Positions 1 through 8,515 of a DNA stretch of 64,000 nt are shown here, in pieces; the stretch's first letter is position 1, and every line of letters starts with the position of its first letter. The position numbers were made by a program, and so were the translations under genes. The stretch is from Tenacibaculum finnmarkense genomovar ulcerans (lineage in GTDB: Bacteria > Bacteroidota > Bacteroidia > Flavobacteriales > Flavobacteriaceae). Location: contig NZ_OENE01000003.1 of NCBI RefSeq assembly GCF_900239495.1, forward strand, positions 129,303-193,302, in the 5' to 3' direction. Under the pieces are notes generated by a model. It was not told the origin of the DNA. It was given only the letters and a program-made list of their open reading frames with translations, and ran no database searches.

Positions 1-37
1 AGCTATGGGTAATTTTAAGAAAAATAAAGGATATTAA
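1..37 (+). CDS. GLPGLI family protein, 3' end only (cut by window edge)
   Basis: The first 37 bases read as the last eleven codons of a gene, AMGNFKKNKGY, then TAA. The same eleven residues end the intact GLPGLI gene at 404-1141, with only a few silent base differences. So a further paralogue of that gene lies just left of the window. Nothing about its full length can be said. Confidence 0.7.
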   Translation, partial: AMGNFKKNKGY

Positions 38-147
38 AAACCTGATTTTAAGTGTTTTAATATCGATGTGTTTTATTTTTCAACATTTATTTAACTTTTA
101 GGTTCGTGTATTTGTCAATGTATTAACTATCAATCATTTATGTAATG

Positions 148-180
148 TTTATCAGTTGTTTATCAGTTGTTTGTCAGTTT
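148..180. repeat. Three tandem copies of an 11-base unit
   Basis: The unit TTTATCAGTTG occurs twice exactly and a third time with two changes (TTTGTCAGTTT). The copies are directly adjacent, so this is a minisatellite-like slippage tract and not a spaced array. Confidence 0.75.
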
Positions 181-287
181 AAATAAACTGCGTATTAAAA
201 TATTAACATTTTTTAAATAAAAAAGTTTTAGTTTTATAAACGTATTAAAGAAGTGATCATTTTTTAATACCTGCTAGCTAGTAAAAA

Positions 288-344
288 GAAGAAGCCCATG
301 GTTTAATTGATGAACTTGAAAAAGAAAGAAAAAAAGGGTATTAA
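288..344 (+). pseudogene. Remnant 3' end of a GLPGLI family gene
   Basis: Reads EEAHGLIDELEKERKKGY then TAA, identical in protein to the end of the intact gene at 1154-1891. Similarity continues about 30 bases past the stop codon (GGCTGGCTTATTGCAATTTG against the matching flank after 1891). Just before the first glutamate codon the similarity stops. It is therefore the surviving tail of a second, otherwise deleted copy of that gene. Confidence 0.8.
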
Positions 345-403
345 AAGGCTGGCTTATTGCAATTTGTTATTAAAATAATTCAGTTTCTTAAAAAAAATCA
401 GAA

Positions 404-1141
404 ATGAAAATAAAAGCATTATTAATTTTTGTTGTTTTTTTTACAATAACAGTAAAAAGTCAAATAATAAAACAAGGAATTATAACTTATGAAAAAAGTT
501 ATACAGAAAAATTTCATGCAGAAAATAAGAATAAACATCCTAGTTTTGCTAAGTTTAAAATGATTGAAGAAAAAACAATTGATATTTTAAAATCAATTAG
601 GTTTAAATTGAAATTCACTAGAACAACAAGTACTTTTTCAGTTGTACCTTCTTTAATAATAGATGAGAATATGTTTTCGGGAATGGCTTTGATTCCTGAA
701 GGTAAAGGGCAGTATTATAACGATGAAAACAATATTTTGTCAGAAAAAAATACTTTCGGAGAAGATTTTTTAATAACAGATGAACCATTAAATTGGGTAT
801 TAAAAAATGAAACAAAAAAAATAGGAGATTACCTGTGTTATAAAGCTACAGCAATAGAGAGAAAAATGAAGAGAGGAGGAATGAAAGAGTATCCTGTCAT
901 CGCTTGGTATTGCCCTGAAATAAATACTTCTTTTGGTCCTGTAGGGCTTGCTGGTTTACCTGGTTTAATTTTAGAAGCAAATAAAGGTAGGTTGAGATAC
1001 ACAGCTACTAAAATTAATTTAAATCCGAAGAAGAATATAAAAATAGCAAAAATAACAAAAGGAAAAAAAGTTACTCGCAAAGAAATGAATCAAATGTTAG
1101 GTGAAGCAATGGGTAATTTCAAGAAAAATAAAGGGTATTAA
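404..1141 (+). CDS. GLPGLI family secreted protein (copy A)
   Basis: A 245-residue exported protein. Residues 1-20 form a signal peptide (MKIKALLIFVVFFTITVKSQ). The family signature GLPGLI starts near residue 184, inside GPVGLAGLPGLIL, and is preceded by the usual Trp-Tyr-Cys-Pro segment (AWYCPEI). Members of this family are Bacteroidota-specific envelope proteins of unknown biochemical role and are often encoded beside TonB-receptor-like barrels, as here. The next paralogue begins 13 bases downstream, so the two are probably co-transcribed with the barrel gene at 1955. The C-terminus is lysine-rich and ends NKGY. Confidence 0.85.
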   Translation: MKIKALLIFVVFFTITVKSQIIKQGIITYEKSYTEKFHAENKNKHPSFAKFKMIEEKTIDILKSIRFKLKFTRTTSTFSVVPSLIIDENMFSGMALIPEGKGQYYNDENNILSEKNTFGEDFLITDEPLNWVLKNETKKIGDYLCYKATAIERKMKRGGMKEYPVIAWYCPEINTSFGPVGLAGLPGLILEANKGRLRYTATKINLNPKKNIKIAKITKGKKVTRKEMNQMLGEAMGNFKKNKGY

Positions 1142-1153
1142 AAAGATAAATCT

Positions 1154-1891
1154 ATGTTAGAAAAAAGAATATTAATTTTATTTTGTTTGATGCTATCTTT
1201 AGGATGTTTTGCTCAAAAAAAATCAGGAATTGTCAAGTATAAAGCAGAAGTTAATAAAAAATATGTAGATAGTTTTTTGGTAGCTTTGAAAAAGGATAAA
1301 AAAACAGCTATGCATATAAAACAGGGAGTTATACAAATGTTTAGAAATTCTACGCCTGACGAGTTTATATTAAGTTTTAAAAATGAAGAATCGTATTATC
1401 ATCATATCTCTAAATTAAAAAATGAAGTAGGTTTTAGCATGGGAAGTAGAGCAGGAACAATGCCGTATTATACCAATAATAAAACCAATGCTATTATTGA
1501 AATAAGTCGAGCTTTGGGGGCTACTTCACATAAGTCACTTGACTGGAAGGTTAATAATAAAACAAAAATGATTGGTAAATATAAATGTTATCAAGCTACA
1601 ACTACTGAAAGACTTTATAGCCGAAAAGGTTTTTATTACAGTAAACAAGCTATAGCTTGGTTTGCACCTAGTATCCCTCTAAATTTTGGTCCAATGCATT
1701 ATAAAGGATTGCCTGGGTTAATTTTAGCCCTAAATACAGATGAATTTACAATGAATGCGGTAGAAATTAATTTGAATCCTTTAAAAGAGGTTAAAATAAA
1801 AAGACTTTCTAAAAAAACTAAAATAAAAACACAAGAAGAAGCCCACGGTTTAATTGATGAACTTGAAAAAGAACGAAAAAAAGGGTATTAA
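1154..1891 (+). CDS. GLPGLI family secreted protein (copy B)
   Basis: A 245-residue paralogue of the preceding gene. It has a signal peptide ending near CFAQ (residues 1-21), the conserved AWFAPSIPLNFGP segment and the signature GLPGLIL. It differs clearly from copy A over most of its length, so the pair is an old duplication; both end in K-K/N-K-GY. Its N-terminus MLEKRILIL resembles that of the next gene (MLEKKMLFIL), hinting at a shared signal-peptide origin. Function unknown; probably periplasmic or outer-membrane associated and linked to the receptor encoded next. Confidence 0.85.
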   Translation: MLEKRILILFCLMLSLGCFAQKKSGIVKYKAEVNKKYVDSFLVALKKDKKTAMHIKQGVIQMFRNSTPDEFILSFKNEESYYHHISKLKNEVGFSMGSRAGTMPYYTNNKTNAIIEISRALGATSHKSLDWKVNNKTKMIGKYKCYQATTTERLYSRKGFYYSKQAIAWFAPSIPLNFGPMHYKGLPGLILALNTDEFTMNAVEINLNPLKEVKIKRLSKKTKIKTQEEAHGLIDELEKERKKGY

Positions 1892-1954
1892 AAAGCTGGT
1901 TTATTGTAATTTGTTATTAAGACTATTTTAATGATTTATAAGATAAAAGAATAT

Positions 1955-4621
1955 ATGTTAGAAAAAAAAATGCTGTTTATCTTATTGATTATCGCTAGTA
2001 CTTTAAACGCTCAAACTATCGTTTTTAAAGGTGTTGTAAAAGATAGTTTACAAAATCCGTTGTCTTATACCAATATCATAGCAAAACCAAAAGATATTCG
2101 TAAAAACATCAGTTTTGCTATTACTGATCAGCAAGGGCGGTATCGTTTAGAGCTTAGCAAAAATAAAAAATATACCATTGATATCAGTTATTTAGGCTAT
2201 CAAAAAAAAACCTTTGAAATAACACCAACAGAAAACACGCTTAAAAACTTTATTTTAAAAGAGGCTAAAAATCAGCTAGACGAAGTCGTTATTGAACTGC
2301 CAGTAATTACAAAACAAGACACAATTATTTACAATACTGATAAATTTGTAAATGGTAGCGAGCGTAAACTTCAAAATATACTTAAAAAATTACCAGGTGT
2401 TGAAGTCGATAAAAATGGCGGGGTTACTGTTCAAGGAAAAAAAGTAACCAAATTATTAGTTGATGGAAAAGCTTTTTTTGGTGGCGCAACAAAGTTAGGT
2501 GTTCAAAATATTCCTGCCGATGCGGTGGCTAAAGTTGAAGTTATCGATAATTATAATGAAGTGTCATTTTTAAAAGGATTAACCGATTCTGATGAAATGG
2601 CAATGAATATTCAGCTTAAAGAAGATAAAAAACGCTTTGTTTTTGGTGATGTTGAAGCGGGGTCGGGTGTTGGTTATGAATCTTCTTATAAAGCCAATGC
2701 CAATTTATTTTATTACTCGCCTAAAACCAATGTGAATTTTATAGGAAACTTAAACGATATCGGTGAAAAAACCTTCACTTTTAAAGATTATATGAGTTTT
2801 CAAGGAGGTGTAAATGCTGTTTTTAGCGGTAATTTTAATTGGAAAGGTGGCGATTTCTCGCAATTTATAGAAAACAAAGATATTTTAAAAAGTACACAAC
2901 GTTTTGCGGCTTTAAACATCACAAAAACCGTTGCCGATAAATTTGATGTTTCAGGATACGCTCTTTTTTCTGATAATAATACTACGAGTTTTACCGAAGA
3001 GCATCATCAATATACTACTTTTTTAGAAGATAAAAAAAATGAAAATACGTCAAATAATATTTTAGGAATCGGGAATTTAAGTATTGAATATACACCAAAC
3101 TTTGAAGAACGATGGATGCTAAGAACACAGGTTAAAAAATCAGGTGTACAGAATAACAATGCTATTTCTTCATCAATAAACAATGCTATAAATAACATAA
3201 AAACAATCAAAGAAAATGATATTTGGTATGTAAATCAAAATATAGAATGGCATAAAAACCAATCGCAAAATCATACTTTTTCATCCGTAGTAAATTATAC
3301 TTTTGATAAAAATAATCCAACTACTTTTTGGAATGCTTCAAAAGCATTTTTAACGAGAATTAAACCCATTATTCAACCTTTAAATAGTAATCAGAATTTA
3401 CTGAAAATTCAGCAATTAAACGAAACTGAAAAGCATTATTTACACAGTGTTTTTAAAGATTTTTGGGTGTTAAATAGAAATCATCATATTTATACGACTA
3501 TTGGAAATACACATCAACAAGAAAAATTTAGTAACCATAATTTTCAAATATTAGATAATAATACGATTAATAATTTTTCTAAAGGCGGTTTTAATAACAA
3601 TACTATTTTAAAGCACAACGATTTTTTTGCGGGAGCTCATTATAAGTTTAGAACAGGAATATTTACCTTTAAACAAGGCGTGTATTTACATAATTATAAG
3701 TGGAAAGTAAGTCAAGAAAATATTTTTGAAAAAAATAAATGGATTTTATTACCCGATTTTTTAATGAAAATCGCCTTTAATAAATCGAGAAAAGTGGAAT
3801 TAAATTATAATTTAAAAACCAATTTTTCGGACGCCTCTAAACTCGCTAATCGATTTTATTTACAATCGTATAATTCGGTATTTAAAGGAAATTCAAGCTT
3901 AGAAAATGAATTATTTCATTCGGTACGCCTACGATACCGACGTTTTAGTATGTATCGAGGTTTAATGTTACACGCTAGTGCTAATTATACTAAAAAAATG
4001 AAAGGCTTTAATAATTCGGTTAATTTCGATGGAATAAACAGGTTTATATCGCCTGAAATTTTAAACAATCCGAATCAAAATTGGCGTGCTAGAGCATCGC
4101 TTAAAAAGCGTATCAAAAAAATAAGATATAAGCTTGTAGGAAGTTATAGTAGTTCAGTTTTTACACAAAAAATAAATACTATTTTGGCAACTAATAAAAG
4201 CGATAATTATTCTTTTGATGTAGGTTTTGAAACTTTATTTGATAAATTCCCAACCTTAAAAATGGGCTTTAAAAAGAGTATCGGAAATTACACTTCTAAT
4301 AATTTCAAGGCTAAATTTACGACCAACGAACCTTATATAAACATCGATTATGATTTTTTAAACAGTTTCATTTTCAATGCCGATTATACGCATTATAATT
4401 ATCAAAATAAAGCACAAAAAGCTTATAATAATTATGAAGTTGCCAATGCAATGTTGTCGTATCAAAAACAAGATAGCCCTTGGTTATTTAAGCTGACTAC
4501 TCAAAACTTATTTGACACCACATTTAAGCAAAGTAATCGATTTTCTGATTATCTAATTACTGATGCTAAAACCTATATGATGCCAAGGGTTGTATTGTTC
4601 AGTATCGGTTATAAATTGTAA
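1955..4621 (+). CDS. Outer-membrane beta-barrel receptor with carboxypeptidase-like domain (TonB-receptor-like)
   Basis: About 888 residues. A signal peptide (MLEKKMLFILLIIASTLNAQ) leads into a carboxypeptidase-like regulatory beta-sandwich (residues about 25-105, GVVKDSLQNPLSYTNI), then a plug-like domain (LKKLPGVEVDKNGGVTVQGK) and a long barrel. This is the architecture of the receptors found next to GLPGLI genes. I place the start at 1955 and not at the in-frame ATG at 1931, because MLEKKMLFIL matches the start of the GLPGLI gene just upstream. The substrate cannot be read from the sequence. The last strand ends ...FSIGYKL without the usual terminal Phe. Confidence 0.8.
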   Translation: MLEKKMLFILLIIASTLNAQTIVFKGVVKDSLQNPLSYTNIIAKPKDIRKNISFAITDQQGRYRLELSKNKKYTIDISYLGYQKKTFEITPTENTLKNFILKEAKNQLDEVVIELPVITKQDTIIYNTDKFVNGSERKLQNILKKLPGVEVDKNGGVTVQGKKVTKLLVDGKAFFGGATKLGVQNIPADAVAKVEVIDNYNEVSFLKGLTDSDEMAMNIQLKEDKKRFVFGDVEAGSGVGYESSYKANANLFYYSPKTNVNFIGNLNDIGEKTFTFKDYMSFQGGVNAVFSGNFNWKGGDFSQFIENKDILKSTQRFAALNITKTVADKFDVSGYALFSDNNTTSFTEEHHQYTTFLEDKKNENTSNNILGIGNLSIEYTPNFEERWMLRTQVKKSGVQNNNAISSSINNAINNIKTIKENDIWYVNQNIEWHKNQSQNHTFSSVVNYTFDKNNPTTFWNASKAFLTRIKPIIQPLNSNQNLLKIQQLNETEKHYLHSVFKDFWVLNRNHHIYTTIGNTHQQEKFSNHNFQILDNNTINNFSKGGFNNNTILKHNDFFAGAHYKFRTGIFTFKQGVYLHNYKWKVSQENIFEKNKWILLPDFLMKIAFNKSRKVELNYNLKTNFSDASKLANRFYLQSYNSVFKGNSSLENELFHSVRLRYRRFSMYRGLMLHASANYTKKMKGFNNSVNFDGINRFISPEILNNPNQNWRARASLKKRIKKIRYKLVGSYSSSVFTQKINTILATNKSDNYSFDVGFETLFDKFPTLKMGFKKSIGNYTSNNFKAKFTTNEPYINIDYDFLNSFIFNADYTHYNYQNKAQKAYNNYEVANAMLSYQKQDSPWLFKLTTQNLFDTTFKQSNRFSDYLITDAKTYMMPRVVLFSIGYKL

Positions 4622-4632
4622 AAAATATAGGT

Positions 4633-4875
4633 TTATCCGCCACTAACAGGAGGAATAACGGCAATAATATCATTTTTTTTGATAAGAGTTTCTTGCTTGG
4701 CATAACTTTCGTTAATCGCCACGGCGTATGCGCTAATTTTTGCTAACCTCGGATATTGTTCTGTAAGCAATTCTTTAAAATGGCTTACGCTACAATTTTC
4801 AGGAAGCGTTATTTCTAAAGAAGCGTTTCCTATTAAATCGGTAGCAATACCAAAGAGTAATACGGTTGTTTTCAT
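4633..4875 (-). CDS. MoaD/ThiS family ubiquitin-like sulfur carrier
   Basis: An 80-residue protein ending in a free Gly-Gly (IPPVSGG), the tail that MoaD and ThiS proteins use for adenylation and thiocarboxylation. The fold pattern (MKTTVLLFGIATDLIG..., NDIIAVIPPVSGG) fits MoaD, the small subunit of molybdopterin synthase, better than ThiS. No other molybdopterin gene is in the window: its only neighbour is the AsmA-like gene 28 bases upstream on the same strand, with which it probably shares a transcript. It is convergent with the receptor gene, the two stop codons being about 12 bases apart. Confidence 0.75.
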   Translation of the reverse strand: MKTTVLLFGIATDLIGNASLEITLPENCSVSHFKELLTEQYPRLAKISAYAVAINESYAKQETLIKKNDIIAVIPPVSGG

Positions 4876-4903
4876 ATTGTAAAATTACAGTTTAATTTTG
4901 AAA

Positions 4904-7588
4904 TTATTTCCCAAATAATCCGCCTAAAACATCGGTTACTTTTTTAACTGTTTCGGTTTTAGTACTGCTTGTTTTTTTGGTTGTAGTGGTATCTGTTTTT
5001 TTATTTCCTAATAAATTACCAAGCTTACTCCCTAGTTTATCGCCAAGTTTATTACCGATTTTAGTATTGATTTTATCGATTGTTTTGTTTACCGTTTTAT
5101 TTTCAGAAACTTTACTTACAGCTGTGTTAATTAAGTTTTGTTTTTGCTGATTAATTAAATTTTTACTGAAGTTTTTTACAGAAGATGATACATCTGTTTT
5201 TACCGTAGGATTTGTCATGTTTCCTGTAATATTCGCGGTAATTGGCACCATTGTATTTTTGCTTTCAGGGCTTAGTTTAGACAATAAACCTTGTACTTCG
5301 CTTCCTAAATACTTAGCAGGTACATCTAAAGTTACGTTATAATTCATGTTCTGATCAAAGCTATGGCTTCCACCTATATTAATAGCGATGTCTTTATATT
5401 TTAATTTAAAAGGCTTCACATTTACTTTTCCTTTATCAAAAGAAAGCTGTGTTTTTATGTCTGATAAATCTAATTTACTAATATCGATAAAAGAAAGATT
5501 ATTGTTTAATAAACTTAAAGCTTTGCTATTTTTAGGTTCAATTTTAGTACTTAATAATTCTGCCAAAGCTTTTCCTGAAACCGATGCTAAATTAGGGGTA
5601 AAGTCGTTGTTTAAATTTCCTGATAAATTAATATCAGAATTTAATTTACCGCTTAATGCCGTTGCTATCGGGCTAATCGATTTTAATAGGTCTAAACCGT
5701 TAAAAGATTGCGCAATATCAAACGATTTCATTCCTAAATTCATATTGAAAACAGGTGTTTTAGGCTTGGTGTTTACCTCACCGTTAAAAGAAATTTGTCC
5801 TTTAAACATATTAGCATTTACATTTTGTAAAATTGCTTTTTCATCTTTTATTAATAAAGTTCCGTGTACATTTTTTAAGGTTAAATTGTCATAATAAACT
5901 GTTTTTGCATCGGCTAAAATTTTACAATCTAAAAATGCAGGGATTTTTAAAGCGGTGGTAGGTTGTTCTTTTTGAGTAGTATTTTCTTCTTCTTTATCAG
6001 AAGTTTCAACACTTTCTTGCATAAAATCACTAATATGAAAAGCGGTCGATTTTACATTAAAAGTTCCTTGTAAATTTTTATCAGCAAGTAAAAAACCGAT
6101 TAAATTTTCAATGTTTCCTGTGGCGTTTATATCACTTTTTCCTGTGCTTGCATTAAAAGTGTTTAAGGTAATTGTTGTAGGAGTAAAATTTACTTTTGCT
6201 TTTTTAATGTTAATCGGGTTGGCAATATCTTCGGATGAATATACAAAATTGTTTAACTCGATATTTCCATCGTTTTTTATACGATTTACTAGGTTTTTTT
6301 CAATTGCTTTTACATCAAAATTAGTGTGTAAATTGGCTTTTAAAATCCCTTGTAATTTAGTATCTAAATCAACAGGATATGCCTTGTTAATATTTGCTAA
6401 ATTTAAAGTTCCTTTTAACTTGGCGTCAATTTTAGGATTGCTTAATATGTTTGAAACAGTTCCGCTTCCCGAAAAAATATCTTCATCTATTTTAAATGAT
6501 AAACCATTAATAGCTACCAGTGTTTTTTCAATGTTTCCTGTAGTGTTTTTTAATTGGGCATCCATATTAATATTGCGGACGCTTTTTGGTAAATCAGGAT
6601 ATTTAAAAGAAGCATTTGATGCTTTTAAAGCAATATCTAACAGCGGTATTTTAGTATCTGTAATCAAACCTTTTACAGTACCTGCAACGCTAAAATTACC
6701 AGCTGTTTTTACGTTTTTAATACTTTTTGTATAGGCTTGAGGAATTAATCCTAAGAAATTTTTAAAATCAGATGAAGGTGTTTTAAAACTAAGATCAATT
6801 TCTTGATTAGTGTCGTTTATTTGAACGTAACCATCAAAAATTAAAGGTAAATTATTAAGTTTCGCTTCATTTTTTAAAAATGAAAACTTGCTATTAACCA
6901 AGTCCATAGCTAAGGTAGCATCTAGGGTTATTTTTTGATTTTTAGCATACGAAGTGCCGTCCATTTCAAAAGAAACTAAGGTTGATGTACTCGTGTTTAA
7001 TTCTGATATTGTTTGAGAAAAATCGCCATTTCCACTATGATTAAAATCAGTTAGTTGGAGTTTTAATTTACCTTTTTTATCATGATATTTTATCAAGGCA
7101 TTATTAATGGCATACGAATTAATTGAAAGCCCAAAATTAGATGGATTTTCATCGGTATTTTCAATTTTTTGGTCAATTTTACTTGAAGGTTTTGCAATAT
7201 CGTAATTGGCAACCCCTTTTTCGTTGACCAAAACATGCACGATTGCATCATCAATAGAAAAAGATTGAATATTAAGTTGTTCTGATGTTTTTTTGAATAA
7301 CTCAGTAAGTTTTAACTCTAAATTAATTTTTTTTGCAAACAATAAGGTGTCTTCTTCAAAAGGTTTTTTGTTGATAATTGAAACATCAGAAAGTTGCACA
7401 GAGGCATTTGGGAAATCTCTAAATAAACTTAGGTTCGAGTTTGAAAAATCTAACTGAGCGGTAATGTTGTTATTAACCGTTTTTTTAACTAGTGTAATAA
7501 TTTTATCCTGAAATAAAAACGGTGTTAAAATAAGTAACATTAATAATGCAACAAATATGGTTAGCAGTATTTTATATATTTTTTTCAT
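4904..7588 (-). CDS. AsmA family protein
   Basis: An 894-residue protein with one N-terminal membrane segment (about residues 6-27) followed by long repeated beta-rich sequence, including AsmA-type stretches (LSGKLNSDINLSGNLNNDF; NITGNMTNPTVKTDVSSS). AsmA-like proteins are inner-membrane-anchored, periplasm-spanning bridges related to TamB and YhdP, which take part in lipid transport to, or assembly of, the outer membrane. The last 60 residues are low complexity: a run of K-L-G repeats and then Thr/Lys-rich sequence, odd for the family and perhaps disordered. The start is the ATG preceding MKKIYKILL. The exact cargo is unknown. Confidence 0.8.
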   Translation of the reverse strand: MKKIYKILLTIFVALLMLLILTPFLFQDKIITLVKKTVNNNITAQLDFSNSNLSLFRDFPNASVQLSDVSIINKKPFEEDTLLFAKKINLELKLTELFKKTSEQLNIQSFSIDDAIVHVLVNEKGVANYDIAKPSSKIDQKIENTDENPSNFGLSINSYAINNALIKYHDKKGKLKLQLTDFNHSGNGDFSQTISELNTSTSTLVSFEMDGTSYAKNQKITLDATLAMDLVNSKFSFLKNEAKLNNLPLIFDGYVQINDTNQEIDLSFKTPSSDFKNFLGLIPQAYTKSIKNVKTAGNFSVAGTVKGLITDTKIPLLDIALKASNASFKYPDLPKSVRNINMDAQLKNTTGNIEKTLVAINGLSFKIDEDIFSGSGTVSNILSNPKIDAKLKGTLNLANINKAYPVDLDTKLQGILKANLHTNFDVKAIEKNLVNRIKNDGNIELNNFVYSSEDIANPINIKKAKVNFTPTTITLNTFNASTGKSDINATGNIENLIGFLLADKNLQGTFNVKSTAFHISDFMQESVETSDKEEENTTQKEQPTTALKIPAFLDCKILADAKTVYYDNLTLKNVHGTLLIKDEKAILQNVNANMFKGQISFNGEVNTKPKTPVFNMNLGMKSFDIAQSFNGLDLLKSISPIATALSGKLNSDINLSGNLNNDFTPNLASVSGKALAELLSTKIEPKNSKALSLLNNNLSFIDISKLDLSDIKTQLSFDKGKVNVKPFKLKYKDIAINIGGSHSFDQNMNYNVTLDVPAKYLGSEVQGLLSKLSPESKNTMVPITANITGNMTNPTVKTDVSSSVKNFSKNLINQQKQNLINTAVSKVSENKTVNKTIDKINTKIGNKLGDKLGSKLGNLLGNKKTDTTTTKKTSSTKTETVKKVTDVLGGLFGK

Positions 7589-7703
7589 GGATAAAAAATT
7601 TAGACTATCGATTATTATAAGTTACAAAGTTCCGAAATTATTTGTTAAGAAAAAGATAATAAATAGCTCTAAAAATAAGTTTTTTCGAGTTGTTTTTAAC
7701 AAT

Positions 7704-7739
7704 AAAAGCCACCTAAATTCATAAACTTAGGTGGCTTTT
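7704..7739 (-). terminator. Bidirectional hairpin terminator
   Basis: Perfect 13-base stem AAAAGCCACCTAA / TTAGGTGGCTTTT with a 10-base loop. It lies just past the stop codon of the PAS gene that ends at 7757 on the minus strand, for which it is the natural terminator. Confidence 0.85.
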
Positions 7740-7756
7740 ATATTTTGAAAAATTAA

Positions 7757-8368
7757 TTAGTTTTTAGAAAAAAACCAACTTAACCCTTTTTTAGGTTTTG
7801 CTGCTTCTTCGTCGGCTATTTTTTCACTTTTCATAGATTCATCAGTAAATAAATCAACTACAAATTCATCGTAGCTTTTACCAATTTCTTCTTTTAAATA
7901 CGCATCAAAATATAACTTACTAGCAGCTTCTCCTTTTACTTTTTCTATTTCTAGAAGTGTCTTATAAAGCGGCGCTATTTTTTCGACAACACTATTTGGC
8001 AATGCTTTTCTACGACCAGTGTAACCAACTACATTTCCTTTTTCATCTTTGTCAATGGTAAAATCGGTAATTACCCAGTAATACCTACCTGTTCTGGTAA
8101 GGTTTTTAACAATGGCATGAAAGTTCTTTTTTCCTTTTAAATTTTCCCATAATACTTTAAAAATAACTTTAGGCATATCAGGATGCCTAATAATATTATG
8201 AGGCTCACCGATTAGTTCAATTTTATTATATTCAGAAGTTGCTTCAAAAGCATCGTTCATATATAAAATAGTACCAGCAGCGTCTGTTTTACTAATTATG
8301 GTTTGTGTTTTATCCCATTTTATTTCTTCATTAAGAATTTGCTGTGGGCGAAGGGGGGTTTTTGTCAT
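7757..8368 (-). CDS. Stand-alone Aer-type PAS domain protein 1
   Basis: A 203-residue protein whose residues about 20-125 are a PAS domain of the Aer (aerotaxis, FAD-binding) type: ELIGEPHNIIRHPDMP followed by a Trp-containing helix and GRYYWVITDF. A helical segment (about 126-175) ends in YDEFVVDLF. The tail is charged and finishes with KKGLSWFF. There is no kinase, cyclase or methyl-accepting output domain. The gene is a tandem paralogue of the one at 8516-9154 and has its own terminator. Inference: a redox or oxygen sensor acting through a partner protein. Binding of FAD is known for Aer but not shown here. Confidence 0.8.
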   Translation of the reverse strand: MTKTPLRPQQILNEEIKWDKTQTIISKTDAAGTILYMNDAFEATSEYNKIELIGEPHNIIRHPDMPKVIFKVLWENLKGKKNFHAIVKNLTRTGRYYWVITDFTIDKDEKGNVVGYTGRRKALPNSVVEKIAPLYKTLLEIEKVKGEAASKLYFDAYLKEEIGKSYDEFVVDLFTDESMKSEKIADEEAAKPKKGLSWFFSKN

Positions 8369-8450
8369 GGTTTTTTATCTTTAACATTATTGCGAAATTA
8401 TAACATTTACTTAACACGGCAATGTTAAATTAATTATTTGTATAAGACAG

Positions 8451-8482
8451 AAAAACCGCTTATGTTTTAAATAAGCAGTTTT
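8451..8482 (-). terminator. Hairpin terminator after PAS gene 2
   Basis: AAAACCGCTTAT ... ATAAGCAGTTTT. The single imperfection is a C-A mismatch on the plus strand but a G-U pair on the minus strand, so the hairpin is intact only as minus-strand RNA. That fits a terminator for the gene ending at 8516. Confidence 0.75.
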
Positions 8483-8515
8483 TAGAATGTTTTTATTATG
8501 AATTAGTTTGTTTTT

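Larger units (their letters stand above)
38..403. other. Non-coding stretch with gene debris
   Basis: This 366-base AT-rich stretch holds no intact gene. It contains a threefold 11-base direct repeat (148-180) and a fossil 3' end of a second GLPGLI gene (288-344). Similarity to the flank of the intact paralogue continues to about 375. No convincing promoter for the gene at 404 was seen. Confidence 0.6.

Noticed and set aside
148..180. CRISPR-like direct repeats
   Set aside because: The 11-base units are adjacent with no spacers, and no cas gene is present.
5388..6734. Long open frames on the plus strand (5388-5894 and 6111-6734)
   Set aside because: They are antisense to the AsmA-like gene, lack promoter or ribosome-site support and have the hydrophobic, Phe/Leu-rich composition of frame shadows.
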